DNA of 64,000 bases from assembly GCF_025200925.1 (NCBI RefSeq), contig NZ_CP104174.1:3658001-3722000 (forward strand). The letters are read 5' to 3'. Positions 50,897-60,456 of the stretch are shown here, in pieces. The stretch comes from Bradyrhizobium sp. CB1015. GTDB taxonomy: Bacteria; Pseudomonadota; Alphaproteobacteria; Rhizobiales; Xanthobacteraceae. The position numbers and the translations under genes were made by a program. Positions within the stretch are counted from its first letter, which is position 1; every line of letters begins with the position of its first letter. Under the pieces are notes generated by a model that was given only the letters and a program-made list of their open reading frames with translations, was not told the origin of the DNA and did no database searches.

Positions 50897-53800
50897 TGCA
50901 CGTCGTCTTCCGCGAGAGCCGCGGTCTCGAGGAGACCGCGACGCCAAGAGACATCGGCCAGGACCCGGCCGATCTCGTGGTGCTCTCGTATTCGGATTCC
51001 GACCTTGCCGCGTTCGCGGCCGGCTGGCGGCGTGGACAGGGCAGCCTGCCGTCGCTGCGGCTCGCCAATCTCGCGGAGCTGCGCCATCCGCTGTCGGTCG
51101 ACACCTACATCGAGCGCACGCTGTCGCAGGCGCGCGGCATATTGGTGCGCCTGATCGGCGGTGAATCCTATTGGCCCTATGGGCTCGCAGCGCTCCAGCA
51201 ACTCGCGAAGGACCGCAACATCGTGCTCGCCGTGCTGCCGGCGGACGGTCGCGACGACACGCGGCTGGATGCGTACTCGACCCTGCCGGTCTCGACACTG
51301 CGTCGGCTCAAGGTGCTCTGCGACACCGGCGGCCCGGTCGCCGCGCAAGCGGCGATTGCGCAGCTGGCGCTGGCCTCAGGGCTCTATGCCGGACCGGTCA
51401 TCGGGGAGATGGCCGTGCCTGAGATGGGATTCTATGATCCCGCGCGCGGCGTCATTGCCGCGCCGGCGGGCGGCGAGGGCAAGCCGCGTGTGCTCGTGAC
51501 GTTCTATCGCTCCTATCTCACGGCCGCCGATACGGGACCGGTCGACGCCTTGATTGCGGCGCTGCGCGAGAAGGGATTTGACGCCTGCGGCGCGTTCGTC
51601 ACCTCGCTGAAGGCGCCAGGCGTTGCCGACTGGCTGCGTGTGCATCTGGCGCAACATCCCGCGGCGGCGATCGTCAATGCGACGGCGTTCTCGGCGCTTG
51701 GCGATGACGGTACGACGCCGTTCGATGCCGCGTCCTGTCCGGTATTCCAGGTCGCGCTCTCGACGGCGCGGCGCGAGGATTGGGCGGAATCGTTGCGCGG
51801 CCTGTCGCCCGGCGATCTCGCGATGCATGTTGTGCTGCCCGAGGTCGACGGCCGCCTGTTCGCTGGCGTGGTGAGCTTCAAAACGGCCGGTCAGCGCGAT
51901 CCCGATCTGCAGTTTTCGCATCTGGCGCACAGGCCCGACGAGGAGCGCGTCAACGCCGTTGCCGCGCGCATCGCGGCCTGGCGGCGCCTCGCGGAGAAGC
52001 CTATCGGCGAGAAGCGGTTGGCGATCGTGCTCTCGAACTATCCGGGTCGGCGGCACCAGATCGCGCACGCCGTTGGTCTCGATGCGTTGGCGTCGGTCGA
52101 GGCGTTGATCTCCGATGTCGCGGAGGTCGGCTTCGACGTTGCGCCGGTCGATGCGCTCGGCGAGAAACTGTTGAAGCAGAGCTCGGCTTGGAACGTCGCC
52201 GATTATCGCGCCGAACTCTCGCGTCTTCCGCAATCTCTTCAGGACGATCTCGCGCAGGTCTGGGGCGCGGTGGAGAACGATCCGAGCTGCTGCGACGGCG
52301 CGTTCCACTTCGCGGCGATTCAGTGCGGCCGGTCGATCATCGCAGTTCAGCCCGAGCGCGGCGATGCGGCCTCGCGCGATGCCGATTATCACGATCTCGC
52401 CCGCACGCCGCGCCACGCCTATGTCGCGTTCTATCTCTGGCTCCGGCAGCAGGGCTGCGATGCTGTCGTGCATATGGGCGCACATGGCACGCTGGAATGG
52501 CTGCCCGGGAAATCCGTGGCGCTGTCGCAAGCGTGCTGGCCGGAGGCGCTGATCGGCGATCTCCCTGTCATCTATCCCTTTATCGTCAACGATCCCGGCG
52601 AGGCCGCGCAGGCCAAGCGACGCATCGGTGCGGTCACGATCGGCCATCTGCCGCCGCCGCTGGAAACATCTGCGGTGCCGGAAGGTTTGCGTCGGCTCGA
52701 ACGGCTGCTGGACGAATATTCGACCGCCGACGGTCTCGATCCCGCCCGTCGCCAACGCCTGATCGCGGCGATCCGTGACGAGGCGCGTGCGGCGGGTCTC
52801 GAAGACGATCTCGGTCTCGATGCATCGGCCGCACCGGCCGAAGCCATCCCGCGCATCGACCGCTTCGTCTGCGACCTCAAGGAGAGCCAGTTCGGCGACG
52901 GCCTGCACGTGTTCGGCCGCGGCGCCTGCGGCGAAGCGGAGCGGGACGCTTTGCGCGCCTCGCTCGCGGGGCAGCGCGTTGCGCCGGGACCATCGGGCTC
53001 GCCCTATCGCGGCCGCCAGGACGTGCTGCCGACAGGGCGCAATCTCTTCGCCGTCGACCCGCGTGCGGTGCCGACGCCCTCGGCGCATGCACAGGGGATA
53101 AAACTCGCCGAAGAGCTGCTGCGCCGCCACTTGCAGGACCATGGCGACTGGCCGAAGGGCCTCGTCGTCGACCTCTGGGGCTCGGCGACGATGCGCACCG
53201 CAGGCGAAGAGTTTGCGATGGCGCTGCATCTGGCCGGCCTCGCACCGCGCTGGGATCATGCGTCCGGCCGCGTCACCGGTTACGACATCGTCGCGCCGGC
53301 CGAGCTCGGCCGTCCGCGCATCGACGTCACGTTGCGCGTATCCGGCCTGTTCCGCGATGTCTTCGCGGGTCTCGCGCAATTGTTCGAAGCCGGCGCCGAG
53401 GCGCTCGCGGCGCGCGACGAGGAGGGCGATGAGAATCCCTATCGCCACCGCGCGCCCCGCGTGTTCGCGCCGCGGCCCGGACAATACGGCGTCGGCCTCT
53501 CGGCAATCCCGGATGCCTTCACGCCGGAGACGCGCGAGGCCGCAGGCGAAGCCTGGCTGTCGGCATCGTCCTGGGCGTTCTCTGCCGATGGCGCGATGCA
53601 GCCGGATCGCGCAGGTATCGAACATCGTCTCGCGTCCGCCGACGCTTTTGTCCATGTCCAGGACTTGCCCGAAACCGATCTGTTGATGGCCGCTGACTAT
53701 GCCGCGCATGAGGCGGGAATCGCAGCGGCAGCCGCGCATCTCGGGGCAGGCGCGCCGTCGCTCTATCACCTCGATGCGACACGGCCCGGCGAGCCGCATG

Positions 53801-54144
53801 CGCGCACGCTGACGGAAGAGATCTCGCGTGTCGTCCGGGCGCGCGCGGCCAATCCGGCCTGGATCGCCGGCATGATGCGTCACGGCTTTCGCGGCGCCGC
53901 CGAGATCACCGCGACGCTGGAGCACATGGCCGCCTTCGCGCATCTCGCCGGCGCCGTGCCGCCGCATCTGTTCGACCTCTATTACGACGCGACGCTCGGC
54001 AACGATGCCGTCCGCGCCTTCATGGCGCGCGAAAATTCGGCGGCTCTCGCCGCAATGGAGACCTGCTTCACACGCCTGCACGAAGCCTCGCTCTGGCGAA
54101 CCCGCCGCAATTCGATTGCGGCGGCGCTGCGGGAGGCCTCATGA
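50896..54144 (+). CDS. cobN: Aerobic cobaltochelatase large subunit
   Basis: A 1082-residue subunit that inserts Co2+ into hydrogenobyrinic acid a,c-diamide. Recognisable segments include HMGAHGTLEWLPGKSVALS (about residue 530), which is highly conserved in CobN/BchH, and GRNLFAVDPRAVPTPSAH near 714. It is somewhat shorter than the roughly 1270-residue Pseudomonas denitrificans protein. The AAA+/VWA partners CobS and CobT are not in this window. It overlaps cobG by ATGA. Confidence 0.95.
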   Translation: MHVVFRESRGLEETATPRDIGQDPADLVVLSYSDSDLAAFAAGWRRGQGSLPSLRLANLAELRHPLSVDTYIERTLSQARGILVRLIGGESYWPYGLAALQQLAKDRNIVLAVLPADGRDDTRLDAYSTLPVSTLRRLKVLCDTGGPVAAQAAIAQLALASGLYAGPVIGEMAVPEMGFYDPARGVIAAPAGGEGKPRVLVTFYRSYLTAADTGPVDALIAALREKGFDACGAFVTSLKAPGVADWLRVHLAQHPAAAIVNATAFSALGDDGTTPFDAASCPVFQVALSTARREDWAESLRGLSPGDLAMHVVLPEVDGRLFAGVVSFKTAGQRDPDLQFSHLAHRPDEERVNAVAARIAAWRRLAEKPIGEKRLAIVLSNYPGRRHQIAHAVGLDALASVEALISDVAEVGFDVAPVDALGEKLLKQSSAWNVADYRAELSRLPQSLQDDLAQVWGAVENDPSCCDGAFHFAAIQCGRSIIAVQPERGDAASRDADYHDLARTPRHAYVAFYLWLRQQGCDAVVHMGAHGTLEWLPGKSVALSQACWPEALIGDLPVIYPFIVNDPGEAAQAKRRIGAVTIGHLPPPLETSAVPEGLRRLERLLDEYSTADGLDPARRQRLIAAIRDEARAAGLEDDLGLDASAAPAEAIPRIDRFVCDLKESQFGDGLHVFGRGACGEAERDALRASLAGQRVAPGPSGSPYRGRQDVLPTGRNLFAVDPRAVPTPSAHAQGIKLAEELLRRHLQDHGDWPKGLVVDLWGSATMRTAGEEFAMALHLAGLAPRWDHASGRVTGYDIVAPAELGRPRIDVTLRVSGLFRDVFAGLAQLFEAGAEALAARDEEGDENPYRHRAPRVFAPRPGQYGVGLSAIPDAFTPETREAAGEAWLSASSWAFSADGAMQPDRAGIEHRLASADAFVHVQDLPETDLLMAADYAAHEAGIAAAAAHLGAGAPSLYHLDATRPGEPHARTLTEEISRVVRARAANPAWIAGMMRHGFRGAAEITATLEHMAAFAHLAGAVPPHLFDLYYDATLGNDAVRAFMARENSAALAAMETCFTRLHEASLWRTRRNSIAAALREAS

Positions 54145-55304
54145 GCGCGGCCACGGTCAAGGGTTGGTGTCCCGGCGCGCTGCGCCCGATGCAATCGGGC
54201 GACGGGCTCGTGGTGCGTGTACGTCCGTTCGGCGGGCGTCTTGAAGCGCCGCAAATCTCCGGGCTTGCGGAACTCGCCGAGCGCTTCGGTAATGGTCTGA
54301 TCGACGTCACGAGCCGGGCCAATCTGCAGATCAGGGGCGTGAAGGAGGACGGCCACCGGCCGCTGCTCGATGGTCTTGCGCGACTGGCCCTGCTCGATCC
54401 CGATGCCGACATTGAAGCTAGGCGCAACATCCTGGTGACGCCGTTCTGGAGCCGCGGCGACGAAACGCAGTCGCTTGCAGCGGAGCTCGAGAAGGCGCTT
54501 GCCGATTCCGGCCTTGCGCTTCCCACCAAGTTCGGCTTCGCCATCGATGACGGGCGGTCGCGCGTTCTCGCCGGCGATTCCGCCGACATCCGCATCGAGC
54601 GCGACCGCTCGGGCGGTCTCCTGGTGCGGGCCGACGGCGCCAGGCTCGGCCGCTCCGTCGATCGCGGCCAGGCTGTGAGTGTGGCGCTGGCGCTCGCAAG
54701 CTGGTTCATCATCTCCGGCGGTGCGAATGGCGGGCGTGGGCGCATGGCAGCCCACATCGCATCCGGCGCCGTGTTGCCTCAATCGTTGCGCGGCGAGACC
54801 GAACCGGCGCCCGTGATGGCCGCGATGCGGCCCGGACACTATCCGCAAGGCGCGATGGTCGGCGTCGCGTTCGGGCAGATGCTGCACGCGACGCTTCATC
54901 AGTTCTCCGGTTGCGGCCATGCGCTGCGCATGACCCCGTGGCGGATGGTCCTCAGTGAGGGCAAGCGCGAGATGCCGAGCGGGGCGGGCCTAATCACCGA
55001 GCCCTATGACCCGGCGCTGCGCGTCATCGCCTGCAGCGGCGCGCCGCGCTGCCGTGAAGCCCATGCCGATACGCGCGCGCTCGCAGCAGCGCTCGCGCCG
55101 CGCATGGCCGCCGATGCACGGCTCCACGTCTCTGGCTGTGGCAAGGGCTGCGCCCATTCCGGCAACTCTGCGGTCACGCTGATTGCGACGCGCGCCGGGT
55201 TCGATCTCGTCCGCGACGGCTCGACCCGCGACGCGCCGGTCCTGCGCGGGCTGAATGGCGCGGATATCGTCAGCGATCCCTCCATCCTGGTCGGAGGAAA
55301 CTGA
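54141..55304 (+). CDS. cobG: Precorrin-3B synthase
   Basis: A 387-residue iron-sulfur mono-oxygenase of the sulfite/nitrite reductase fold. TSRANLQIRGV near residue 55 is the ferredoxin-like half-motif. The 4Fe-4S cysteines lie in CSGAPRC near 299 and in SGCGKGCAHSG near 332. It uses O2 to make precorrin-3B, which marks this as the aerobic pathway. It shares a base with cobH (TGATG). Confidence 0.93.
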   Translation: MSAATVKGWCPGALRPMQSGDGLVVRVRPFGGRLEAPQISGLAELAERFGNGLIDVTSRANLQIRGVKEDGHRPLLDGLARLALLDPDADIEARRNILVTPFWSRGDETQSLAAELEKALADSGLALPTKFGFAIDDGRSRVLAGDSADIRIERDRSGGLLVRADGARLGRSVDRGQAVSVALALASWFIISGGANGGRGRMAAHIASGAVLPQSLRGETEPAPVMAAMRPGHYPQGAMVGVAFGQMLHATLHQFSGCGHALRMTPWRMVLSEGKREMPSGAGLITEPYDPALRVIACSGAPRCREAHADTRALAAALAPRMAADARLHVSGCGKGCAHSGNSAVTLIATRAGFDLVRDGSTRDAPVLRGLNGADIVSDPSILVGGN

Positions 55305-55933
55305 TGCCGCACACTTACGAGACCGACGGTGCAGCGATCTACCGGCAATCTTTCGCGACCATCCGGGCCGAGGCCGATCTTGCGCGCTTCACGCCGGACG
55401 AGGAGCAGGTGGTGGTGCGGATGATCCATGCCGCCGGCATGGTCGGCCTGGAAGCGCATATCCGCTTCACGCCTGATATGGCGAAAGCCGCGCGCGCGGC
55501 CTTGCAGAAGGGCGCGCCGATCCTGTGCGACGCGCGCATGGTCTTGGAAGGCATTACGCGCGCGCGATTGCCCGCGGCCAATGCCGTGATCTGCACTCTC
55601 GGCGACCCCGCCGTGCCCGCCCTGTCGCAGTCCATGCGCAACACGCGCTCGGCCGCGGCGCTGGAACTGTGGCGGCCGCATCTTGCTGGCGCGATCGTCG
55701 CGATCGGCAATGCACCGACCGCGCTGTTTCATCTGCTCAACATGCTGGAGGATCGCGACTGCCCGCGGCCGGCGGCGATCATCGGCTGTCCCGTCGGCTT
55801 CGTCGGCGCGGCCGAGTCCAAGGCCGCGCTGATGGCCGATCCGCCGGCACCTGCACTGACCGTCGAAGGCCGCCTCGGCGGCTCCGCCATCACGGTGGCT
55901 GCTGTGAACGCGCTGGCGAGCCGGAGCGAATAG
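55304..55933 (+). CDS. cobH: Precorrin-8X methylmutase
   Basis: A 209-residue CobH/CbiC mutase that moves the C11 methyl to C12 to give hydrogenobyrinic acid. The catalytic His is H42 in RMIHAAGM. ILCDARMVLEGITRARLPAAN (in part) near 68 and the PVGFVGAAESK segment near 157 are typical. Start ATG overlaps the cobG stop. Followed two bases later by cobI. Confidence 0.95.
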   Translation: MPHTYETDGAAIYRQSFATIRAEADLARFTPDEEQVVVRMIHAAGMVGLEAHIRFTPDMAKAARAALQKGAPILCDARMVLEGITRARLPAANAVICTLGDPAVPALSQSMRNTRSAAALELWRPHLAGAIVAIGNAPTALFHLLNMLEDRDCPRPAAIIGCPVGFVGAAESKAALMADPPAPALTVEGRLGGSAITVAAVNALASRSE

Positions 55934-55935
55934 CC

Positions 55936-56667
55936 ATGGGACGCATCATCTGCTGCGGTCTCGGCCCCGGCGATCCTGATCTGATGAGCGTGCGCGCCGA
56001 TCGTACCGTGCGTGCCGCACAACACGTCGCCTATTTCCGCAAGAAGGGCAGGCCGGGTCAGGCGCGCCGCATCGTCGAGGGCATGCTCGCTGCCGGCGTC
56101 ACCGAATATCCCATGGAATATCCGGTAACGACGGAGATCGCCTTCGACAGCCCTGGATACGTTCAGCTGCTCGCCGGCTTCTACGACGAATGGGCCGAGC
56201 GCCTGGCGCGGCTTTCGCGCGCGGTCGACGTCGTCGTGCTCTGCGAGGGCGATCCCTATTTCTACGGATCGTTCATGCATCTGCACGCGCGCCTGCAGGG
56301 CCGCGTCGAGATCGAAGTAATTGCTGGTATTCCCGGCATGGTCGGCTGCTGGAATGGCGTCGGACAGCCGATCGCGCTCGGCGACGACGTCACGACGGTG
56401 CTGATGGGGACGCTCCCCGAGGCCGAGCTCGAACGTCGCATGCGCGATTCCGATGCGCTGGTCGTCATGAAGACCGGCCGCAATCTCGCAAAGGTGCGCC
56501 GCGCGCTCGCAGCCGCCGGGCGGCTGGACGATGCCTGGCTGGTCGAGCGCGGGACCATGCCGGGCGAACGCGTGGTGCGGCTCGCCGAGATCGATGCGGC
56601 CGACTGTCCCTATTTCGCGATCGTGCTCGTGCACGGCAAGGGCCGGCATCTGGACGCCGCCGAATGA
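55936..56667 (+). CDS. cobI: Precorrin-2 C20-methyltransferase
   Basis: A 243-residue SAM-dependent tetrapyrrole methylase. GLGPGDPDLMSVRA at the N-terminus is the SAM-loop motif, and LCEGDPYFYGSFMH near residue 99 and GIPGMVGCWNGVGQP near 128 are CobI features. It overlaps cobJ by ATGA. The start MGRIICCGLG has no better alternative. Confidence 0.94.
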   Translation: MGRIICCGLGPGDPDLMSVRADRTVRAAQHVAYFRKKGRPGQARRIVEGMLAAGVTEYPMEYPVTTEIAFDSPGYVQLLAGFYDEWAERLARLSRAVDVVVLCEGDPYFYGSFMHLHARLQGRVEIEVIAGIPGMVGCWNGVGQPIALGDDVTTVLMGTLPEAELERRMRDSDALVVMKTGRNLAKVRRALAAAGRLDDAWLVERGTMPGERVVRLAEIDAADCPYFAIVLVHGKGRHLDAAE

Positions 56668-57398
56668 CGGGCACGCTGACCATCGCGGGCCTCGGGCCCG
56701 GCAGTGACGCGCTGGTGACGCCGGAGGTCACCGCTGCGTTGGCCGCCGCGACCGACATTCTGGGCTATGCGCCCTATGTCGCGCGTGTGCCGCCGCGAGC
56801 TGGGCTCACCCTGCATCCCTCCGACAATCGCGAAGAGCTGCAGCGTGCGAGCGAGGCCTTGCGGCTCGCCGCCGAAGGCAGGCAGGTCGTGGTCGTCTCA
56901 TCCGGTGATCCCGGCGTGTTCGCGATGGCCTCGGCCGTGTTCGAGGCGCTCGAACGGGCGCCGCAATGGCGGGATCTGCCGATCCGCGTGCTGCCCGGCG
57001 TTACCGCGATGCTGGCGGCCGCCGCGCGTGCCGGCGCGCCGCTCGGCCATGATTTCTGCGCGATCAACCTTTCCGACAATCTCAAGCCGTGGGCCGTGAT
57101 CGAGAAACGCCTCCGCCTCGCGGCGGAAGCCGATTTTGCCATCGCGATGTACAATCCGCGCTCGGCGAGCCGGCCGGAAGGATTCGGCCGGGCGCTGGCG
57201 GTGCTTCGCGAGGCGCGCTGCGGCGACCGTCTCGTGATCTTCGCGCGCGCGATCAGCGCGGCTGATGAAAAGATTGAGATAGTGACGCTGAACGAGGCGC
57301 AGCCCGAGATGGCTGACATGCGTACGCTGGTGATCCTCGGCAATTCGCAGACGCGCCGCGTCGGCCGTTGGGTCTATGCGCCGAGGCGGGTAGAATGA
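56664..57398 (+). CDS. cobJ: Precorrin-3B C17-methyltransferase
   Basis: A 244-residue tetrapyrrole methylase. GLGPGSDALVTPEV near residue 9, VVSSGDPGVFAMASAVFE near 77 and LPGVTAMLAAAARAGAPLGHDF (in part) near 110 identify CobJ/CbiH; the YNPRSASRPEG stretch near 168 is also typical. It performs ring contraction together with C17 methylation. The last 25 bases overlap the 3' end of the opposite-strand cobK. Confidence 0.94.
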   Translation: MTGTLTIAGLGPGSDALVTPEVTAALAAATDILGYAPYVARVPPRAGLTLHPSDNREELQRASEALRLAAEGRQVVVVSSGDPGVFAMASAVFEALERAPQWRDLPIRVLPGVTAMLAAAARAGAPLGHDFCAINLSDNLKPWAVIEKRLRLAAEADFAIAMYNPRSASRPEGFGRALAVLREARCGDRLVIFARAISAADEKIEIVTLNEAQPEMADMRTLVILGNSQTRRVGRWVYAPRRVE

Positions 57399-58120
57399 CC
57401 GAGCCATTGCATCGCGTCGGTGACGCGCTCGACCCGTCGGCGCTCGGGCAGCTGCGGCCGCGAGATCATGATTACGGGAAGGCCGAGCCTGCGGGCCGCC
57501 TGGATCTTGGCGCGTGCGCCGTCGCCGCCGGAATTGCGGGCAACGATCCACGCGATGCCGCGTGTGCGCATCATCGCCAGCTCACTATGAAGCGTGAACG
57601 GTCCGCGCGACACGATCACGTCAGCCGCGAAGGGCAGGGGCGCGTCGGGCGGATCGACGAAACGCAGCGTATAACCATGCTGCGGCTTCGACGCGAATGG
57701 CGCGATGTGCTGACGGCCGATGGCGAGGAACACGTTTGCCGGCGCCTCGGGCAGCGCGGCGACGGCGGCGTTGACATCCGCCACCTCGATCCAGGTGTCG
57801 GCGGACGCCTTGATCCAGGGCGCGCGCTCCAGCGCAAGCAACGGCGTGCCCGTCTCCGTGCAAGCCGCAGCAGCGTTGCGGCTCATTTCCGCGGCGAAGG
57901 GATGCGTCGCGTCGATCACGTGGGTGATGCCTTCGCGGCGGATGTAGCCGGCCAGTCCGCTCACGCCGCCAAACCCGCCGATGCGGGTCGGCAGCGGCTG
58001 GTCGGCGGGCGCGCGGGTGCGACCGCCGTAGGAATAGACGGCGTCGATGCCGGCGCGCGCGATCTCCGCAGCGAGCAGGCTCGCATCGGCCGTTCCACCC
58101 AGAATGAGGGCGCGAATCAT
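57374..58120 (-). CDS. cobK: Precorrin-6A reductase
   Basis: A 248-residue NADPH-dependent reductase. LILGGTADASLLAAEI near residue 5 is the cofactor loop, and IDATHPFAAEMSRNA near 69 and the VSRGPFTLHSE segment near 166 are CobK features. It is the only gene of the main block on the minus strand. Its 3' end overlaps cobJ by 25 bases, and its start codon shares bases with the divergent cobL start in CATG (58118-58121). Upstream control must therefore lie inside cobL. Confidence 0.94.
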   Translation of the reverse strand: MIRALILGGTADASLLAAEIARAGIDAVYSYGGRTRAPADQPLPTRIGGFGGVSGLAGYIRREGITHVIDATHPFAAEMSRNAAAACTETGTPLLALERAPWIKASADTWIEVADVNAAVAALPEAPANVFLAIGRQHIAPFASKPQHGYTLRFVDPPDAPLPFAADVIVSRGPFTLHSELAMMRTRGIAWIVARNSGGDGARAKIQAARRLGLPVIMISRPQLPERRRVERVTDAMQWLGHSTRLGA

Positions 58121-59312
58121 GAGTGAGTCCTTGGCTGATCCCTGGCTGACCATCATCGGGATCGGCGAAGATGGCCTTGCCGGGCTGTCCGAAGCAAGCC
58201 GAAAGGCGCTTGCCGAGGCCGAAACGGTGTTCGGCGGCGAGCGCCATCTTGCGCTTGCCGAAGTCGGCAGCCGCGGACGTCCGTGGCCGGTGCCTTTCGA
58301 CGCCAATGTCGTGCTGAGCTGCCGCGGCCGGCCGACAGTGGTGCTCGCCTCCGGCGATCCGTTCTGGCACGGCGCCGGCGCAAGCTTAGCCGAGAAGCTT
58401 GATGGCGACGAGTGGATCGCGCACCCGGTGCCGTCGACCTTCTCGCTTGCGGCCGCGCGTTTGGGCTGGCGGCTGGAGGCCACGACGTGCATCGGCCTCC
58501 ATGCGGCGCCGTTCGAGCGTCTGGTCCCGCATCTGGTGCGAGATGCGCACATCATCTGCCTGATGCGCGACGCAGCGGCGGTCGGCGATCTCGCGAAATG
58601 GCTGACCGAGCGCGGATGGGGCGCGTCACTGATGTGGACGCTCGAGGCGCTTGGCGGGCCACGGGAATACACTGACCAGCATCGCGTCGACCTCTTTGCC
58701 GAGGAGGTCGCCGCTGATCTGGTCGCCGTGGCGGTGTGGGCGAGGGGAACACAGGGCATTCCCCGCCGCTCGGGCCTGCCGGACGATCTGTTCGTCCACG
58801 ACGGCCAGATCACCAAGCGGCCTGTGCGCGCGCTCGCGCTTTCGGCGCTGGCGCCTCGGCCCGGTGAGCGGCTGTGGGACATCGGCGCCGGATCGGGATC
58901 GATCTCCGTGGAGTGGGCGCTGTGTGGCGGGACGGCGATTGCGGTCGAGGCGCGCGAGGATCGCGTCGCCAACATCCAAAAAAATGCTGCTGCGTTCGGG
59001 CTGGCGCATCGAATTACTGTTGTCACGGGGATATCGCCTGGAGCGCTTGCTACGCTGGATGCACCGGATGCCGTGTTCATCGGCGGCGGTCTCGACAACG
59101 CGACGTTCGATGCCATCTGGTCGCGGCTAGCGCCAGGAACGCGGCTCGTCGCACATTCGGTCACGCTGGAGACGGAAGCGCTGCTCGGCGAGCTCCATCA
59201 GCGCCACGGCGGCGAGCTGATGCGGGTGGAGATTTCGCATGCCGCCCCGCTTGGTCGCTACCGGTCATGGGAGGCAGCGCGCCCCGTGGTGCAGTGGAGT
59301 GTGGTGCGATGA
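58119..59312 (+). CDS. cobL: Precorrin-6Y C5,15-methyltransferase (decarboxylating)
   Basis: A 397-residue fusion of CbiE-like (about 1-205) and CbiT-like (about 225-397) methyltransferases. GIGEDGLAGLSEASRKALA near residue 14 and LASGDPFWHGAG near 76 belong to the first part. WDIGAGSGSISVEWAL near 254 is the SAM motif of the second. It methylates C5 and C15 and decarboxylates. The ATG overlaps the cobK start, and its stop overlaps cobE (ATGA). Confidence 0.95.
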   Translation: MSESLADPWLTIIGIGEDGLAGLSEASRKALAEAETVFGGERHLALAEVGSRGRPWPVPFDANVVLSCRGRPTVVLASGDPFWHGAGASLAEKLDGDEWIAHPVPSTFSLAAARLGWRLEATTCIGLHAAPFERLVPHLVRDAHIICLMRDAAAVGDLAKWLTERGWGASLMWTLEALGGPREYTDQHRVDLFAEEVAADLVAVAVWARGTQGIPRRSGLPDDLFVHDGQITKRPVRALALSALAPRPGERLWDIGAGSGSISVEWALCGGTAIAVEAREDRVANIQKNAAAFGLAHRITVVTGISPGALATLDAPDAVFIGGGLDNATFDAIWSRLAPGTRLVAHSVTLETEALLGELHQRHGGELMRVEISHAAPLGRYRSWEAARPVVQWSVVR

Positions 59313-59677
59313 AGGTCGCCGGACTCGGCTTCAAGCGCGATGTGACATTGGCTTCGTTGCGCGAAGCGCTGCTCGCTGCCGGCGCTGCGGAAGGGCTTGC
59401 GGCGGTGGCGACCGTCAGCGACAAGGCTGACAGCGAGGCGCTGAAGCAACTCGCACGTGAGTGCGGCGTGCCGATCAAGGCCGTTCCCGTCGAAGCGCTG
59501 GCTGGCATCGACACGCTCACGCAATCGAAGCTCGTTGCGGAGAAGTTCGGCACCGGATCGGTCGCCGAGGCTGCGGCGCTCGCGGTCGCCGGTCCGCGCG
59601 CGCGGTTGATTGCAACGCGGGTTGTCTCGCAGGATCGCACCGCGACCGCCGCGATTGCCGAAGGAGACGGCGCATGA
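59309..59677 (+). CDS. cobE: CobE (CbiG C-terminal domain protein)
   Basis: A 122-residue protein of the CbiG-C/CobE fold. [17 protein letters not shown] near residue 5 and the [18 protein letters not shown] segment near 84 are typical. Its exact role is debated; it may bind a pathway intermediate. Overlaps by ATGA with cobL and with cobM, so it is coupled on both sides. Confidence 0.9.
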   Translation: MKVAGLGFKRDVTLASLREALLAAGAAEGLAAVATVSDKADSEALKQLARECGVPIKAVPVEALAGIDTLTQSKLVAEKFGTGSVAEAAALAVAGPRARLIATRVVSQDRTATAAIAEGDGA

Positions 59678-60456
59678 CCGTGCATTTCATCGGCGCCGGC
59701 CCGGGCGCGCCCGATTTGCTGACGCTGCGGGGCCGCGACCTGATCGCGGCCTGCCCGGTCTGCCTCTATGCCGGCTCGCTGGTGCCGGAGGGCGTGCTGG
59801 CGCATTGCCCGCCGGGGGCGCGGATCGTCAACACCGCGCCCATGTCGCTCGACGAGATCATCGCCGAGATCGCCGCCGCGCATGCGGCAGGCCACGACGT
59901 CGCGCGGCTGCATTCCGGCGATCTCTCGATCTGGTCGGCGATGGGCGAGCAGCTCCGCCGTTTGCGTGCGCTCCGGATTCCCTACACAGTGACACCCGGC
60001 GTTCCCTCATTCTCGGCTGCCGCAGCCGCGCTGGAAGCCGAGCTGACGCTGCCGGGTCTTGCTCAGACGGTCGTGCTGACGCGCACGCCGGGCCGTGCCA
60101 GCGCAATGCCCGAAGGCGAGAAGCTTGCCGCATTCGCCGCGACCGGTGCGGTGCTCGCGATACATCTGTCGATCCATCTGCTTGACCCAGTCGTCGCCGA
60201 GCTGACGCCGCATTACGGTGCGGATTGCCCGGTCGCGATCGTCTGGCGCGCGAGCTGGCCGGAGCAGCGCATCGTGCGCGCGACGCTGGCAACGCTCGAT
60301 GCGGCCGTGGGTACCGAGATGGAGCGCACGGCGCTGATCCTGGTCGGCAAGACGCTTGGGGCTGCCGATTTCGACGAGAGCCGCCTCTATGCCGCCGATT
60401 ACGACCGTCGCTACCGGCCCCTCGGTGCCGAGCCGCGCTTTCCGGAGGCGTCGTGA
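59674..60456 (+). CDS. cobM: Precorrin-4 C11-methyltransferase
   Basis: A 260-residue tetrapyrrole methylase. [16 protein letters not shown] near residue 5, [16 protein letters not shown] near 79 and the [16 protein letters not shown] segment near 109 identify CobM/CbiF. It transfers a methyl from SAM to C11. Its stop shares a base with the cobB start (TGATG). Confidence 0.94.
   Translation: MTVHFIGAGPGAPDLLTLRGRDLIAACPVCLYAGSLVPEGVLAHCPPGARIVNTAPMSLDEIIAEIAAAHAAGHDVARLHSGDLSIWSAMGEQLRRLRALRIPYTVTPGVPSFSAAAAALEAELTLPGLAQTVVLTRTPGRASAMPEGEKLAAFAATGAVLAIHLSIHLLDPVVAELTPHYGADCPVAIVWRASWPEQRIVRATLATLDAAVGTEMERTALILVGKTLGAADFDESRLYAADYDRRYRPLGAEPRFPEAS

Noticed and set aside
51376..54081. A 901-codon open frame on the minus strand across cobN
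   Set aside because: It is a mirror of the high-GC coding bias of cobN; the sequence is low in hydrophobic core and rich in Arg, His and Glu with no known motif, and cobN itself is clear.
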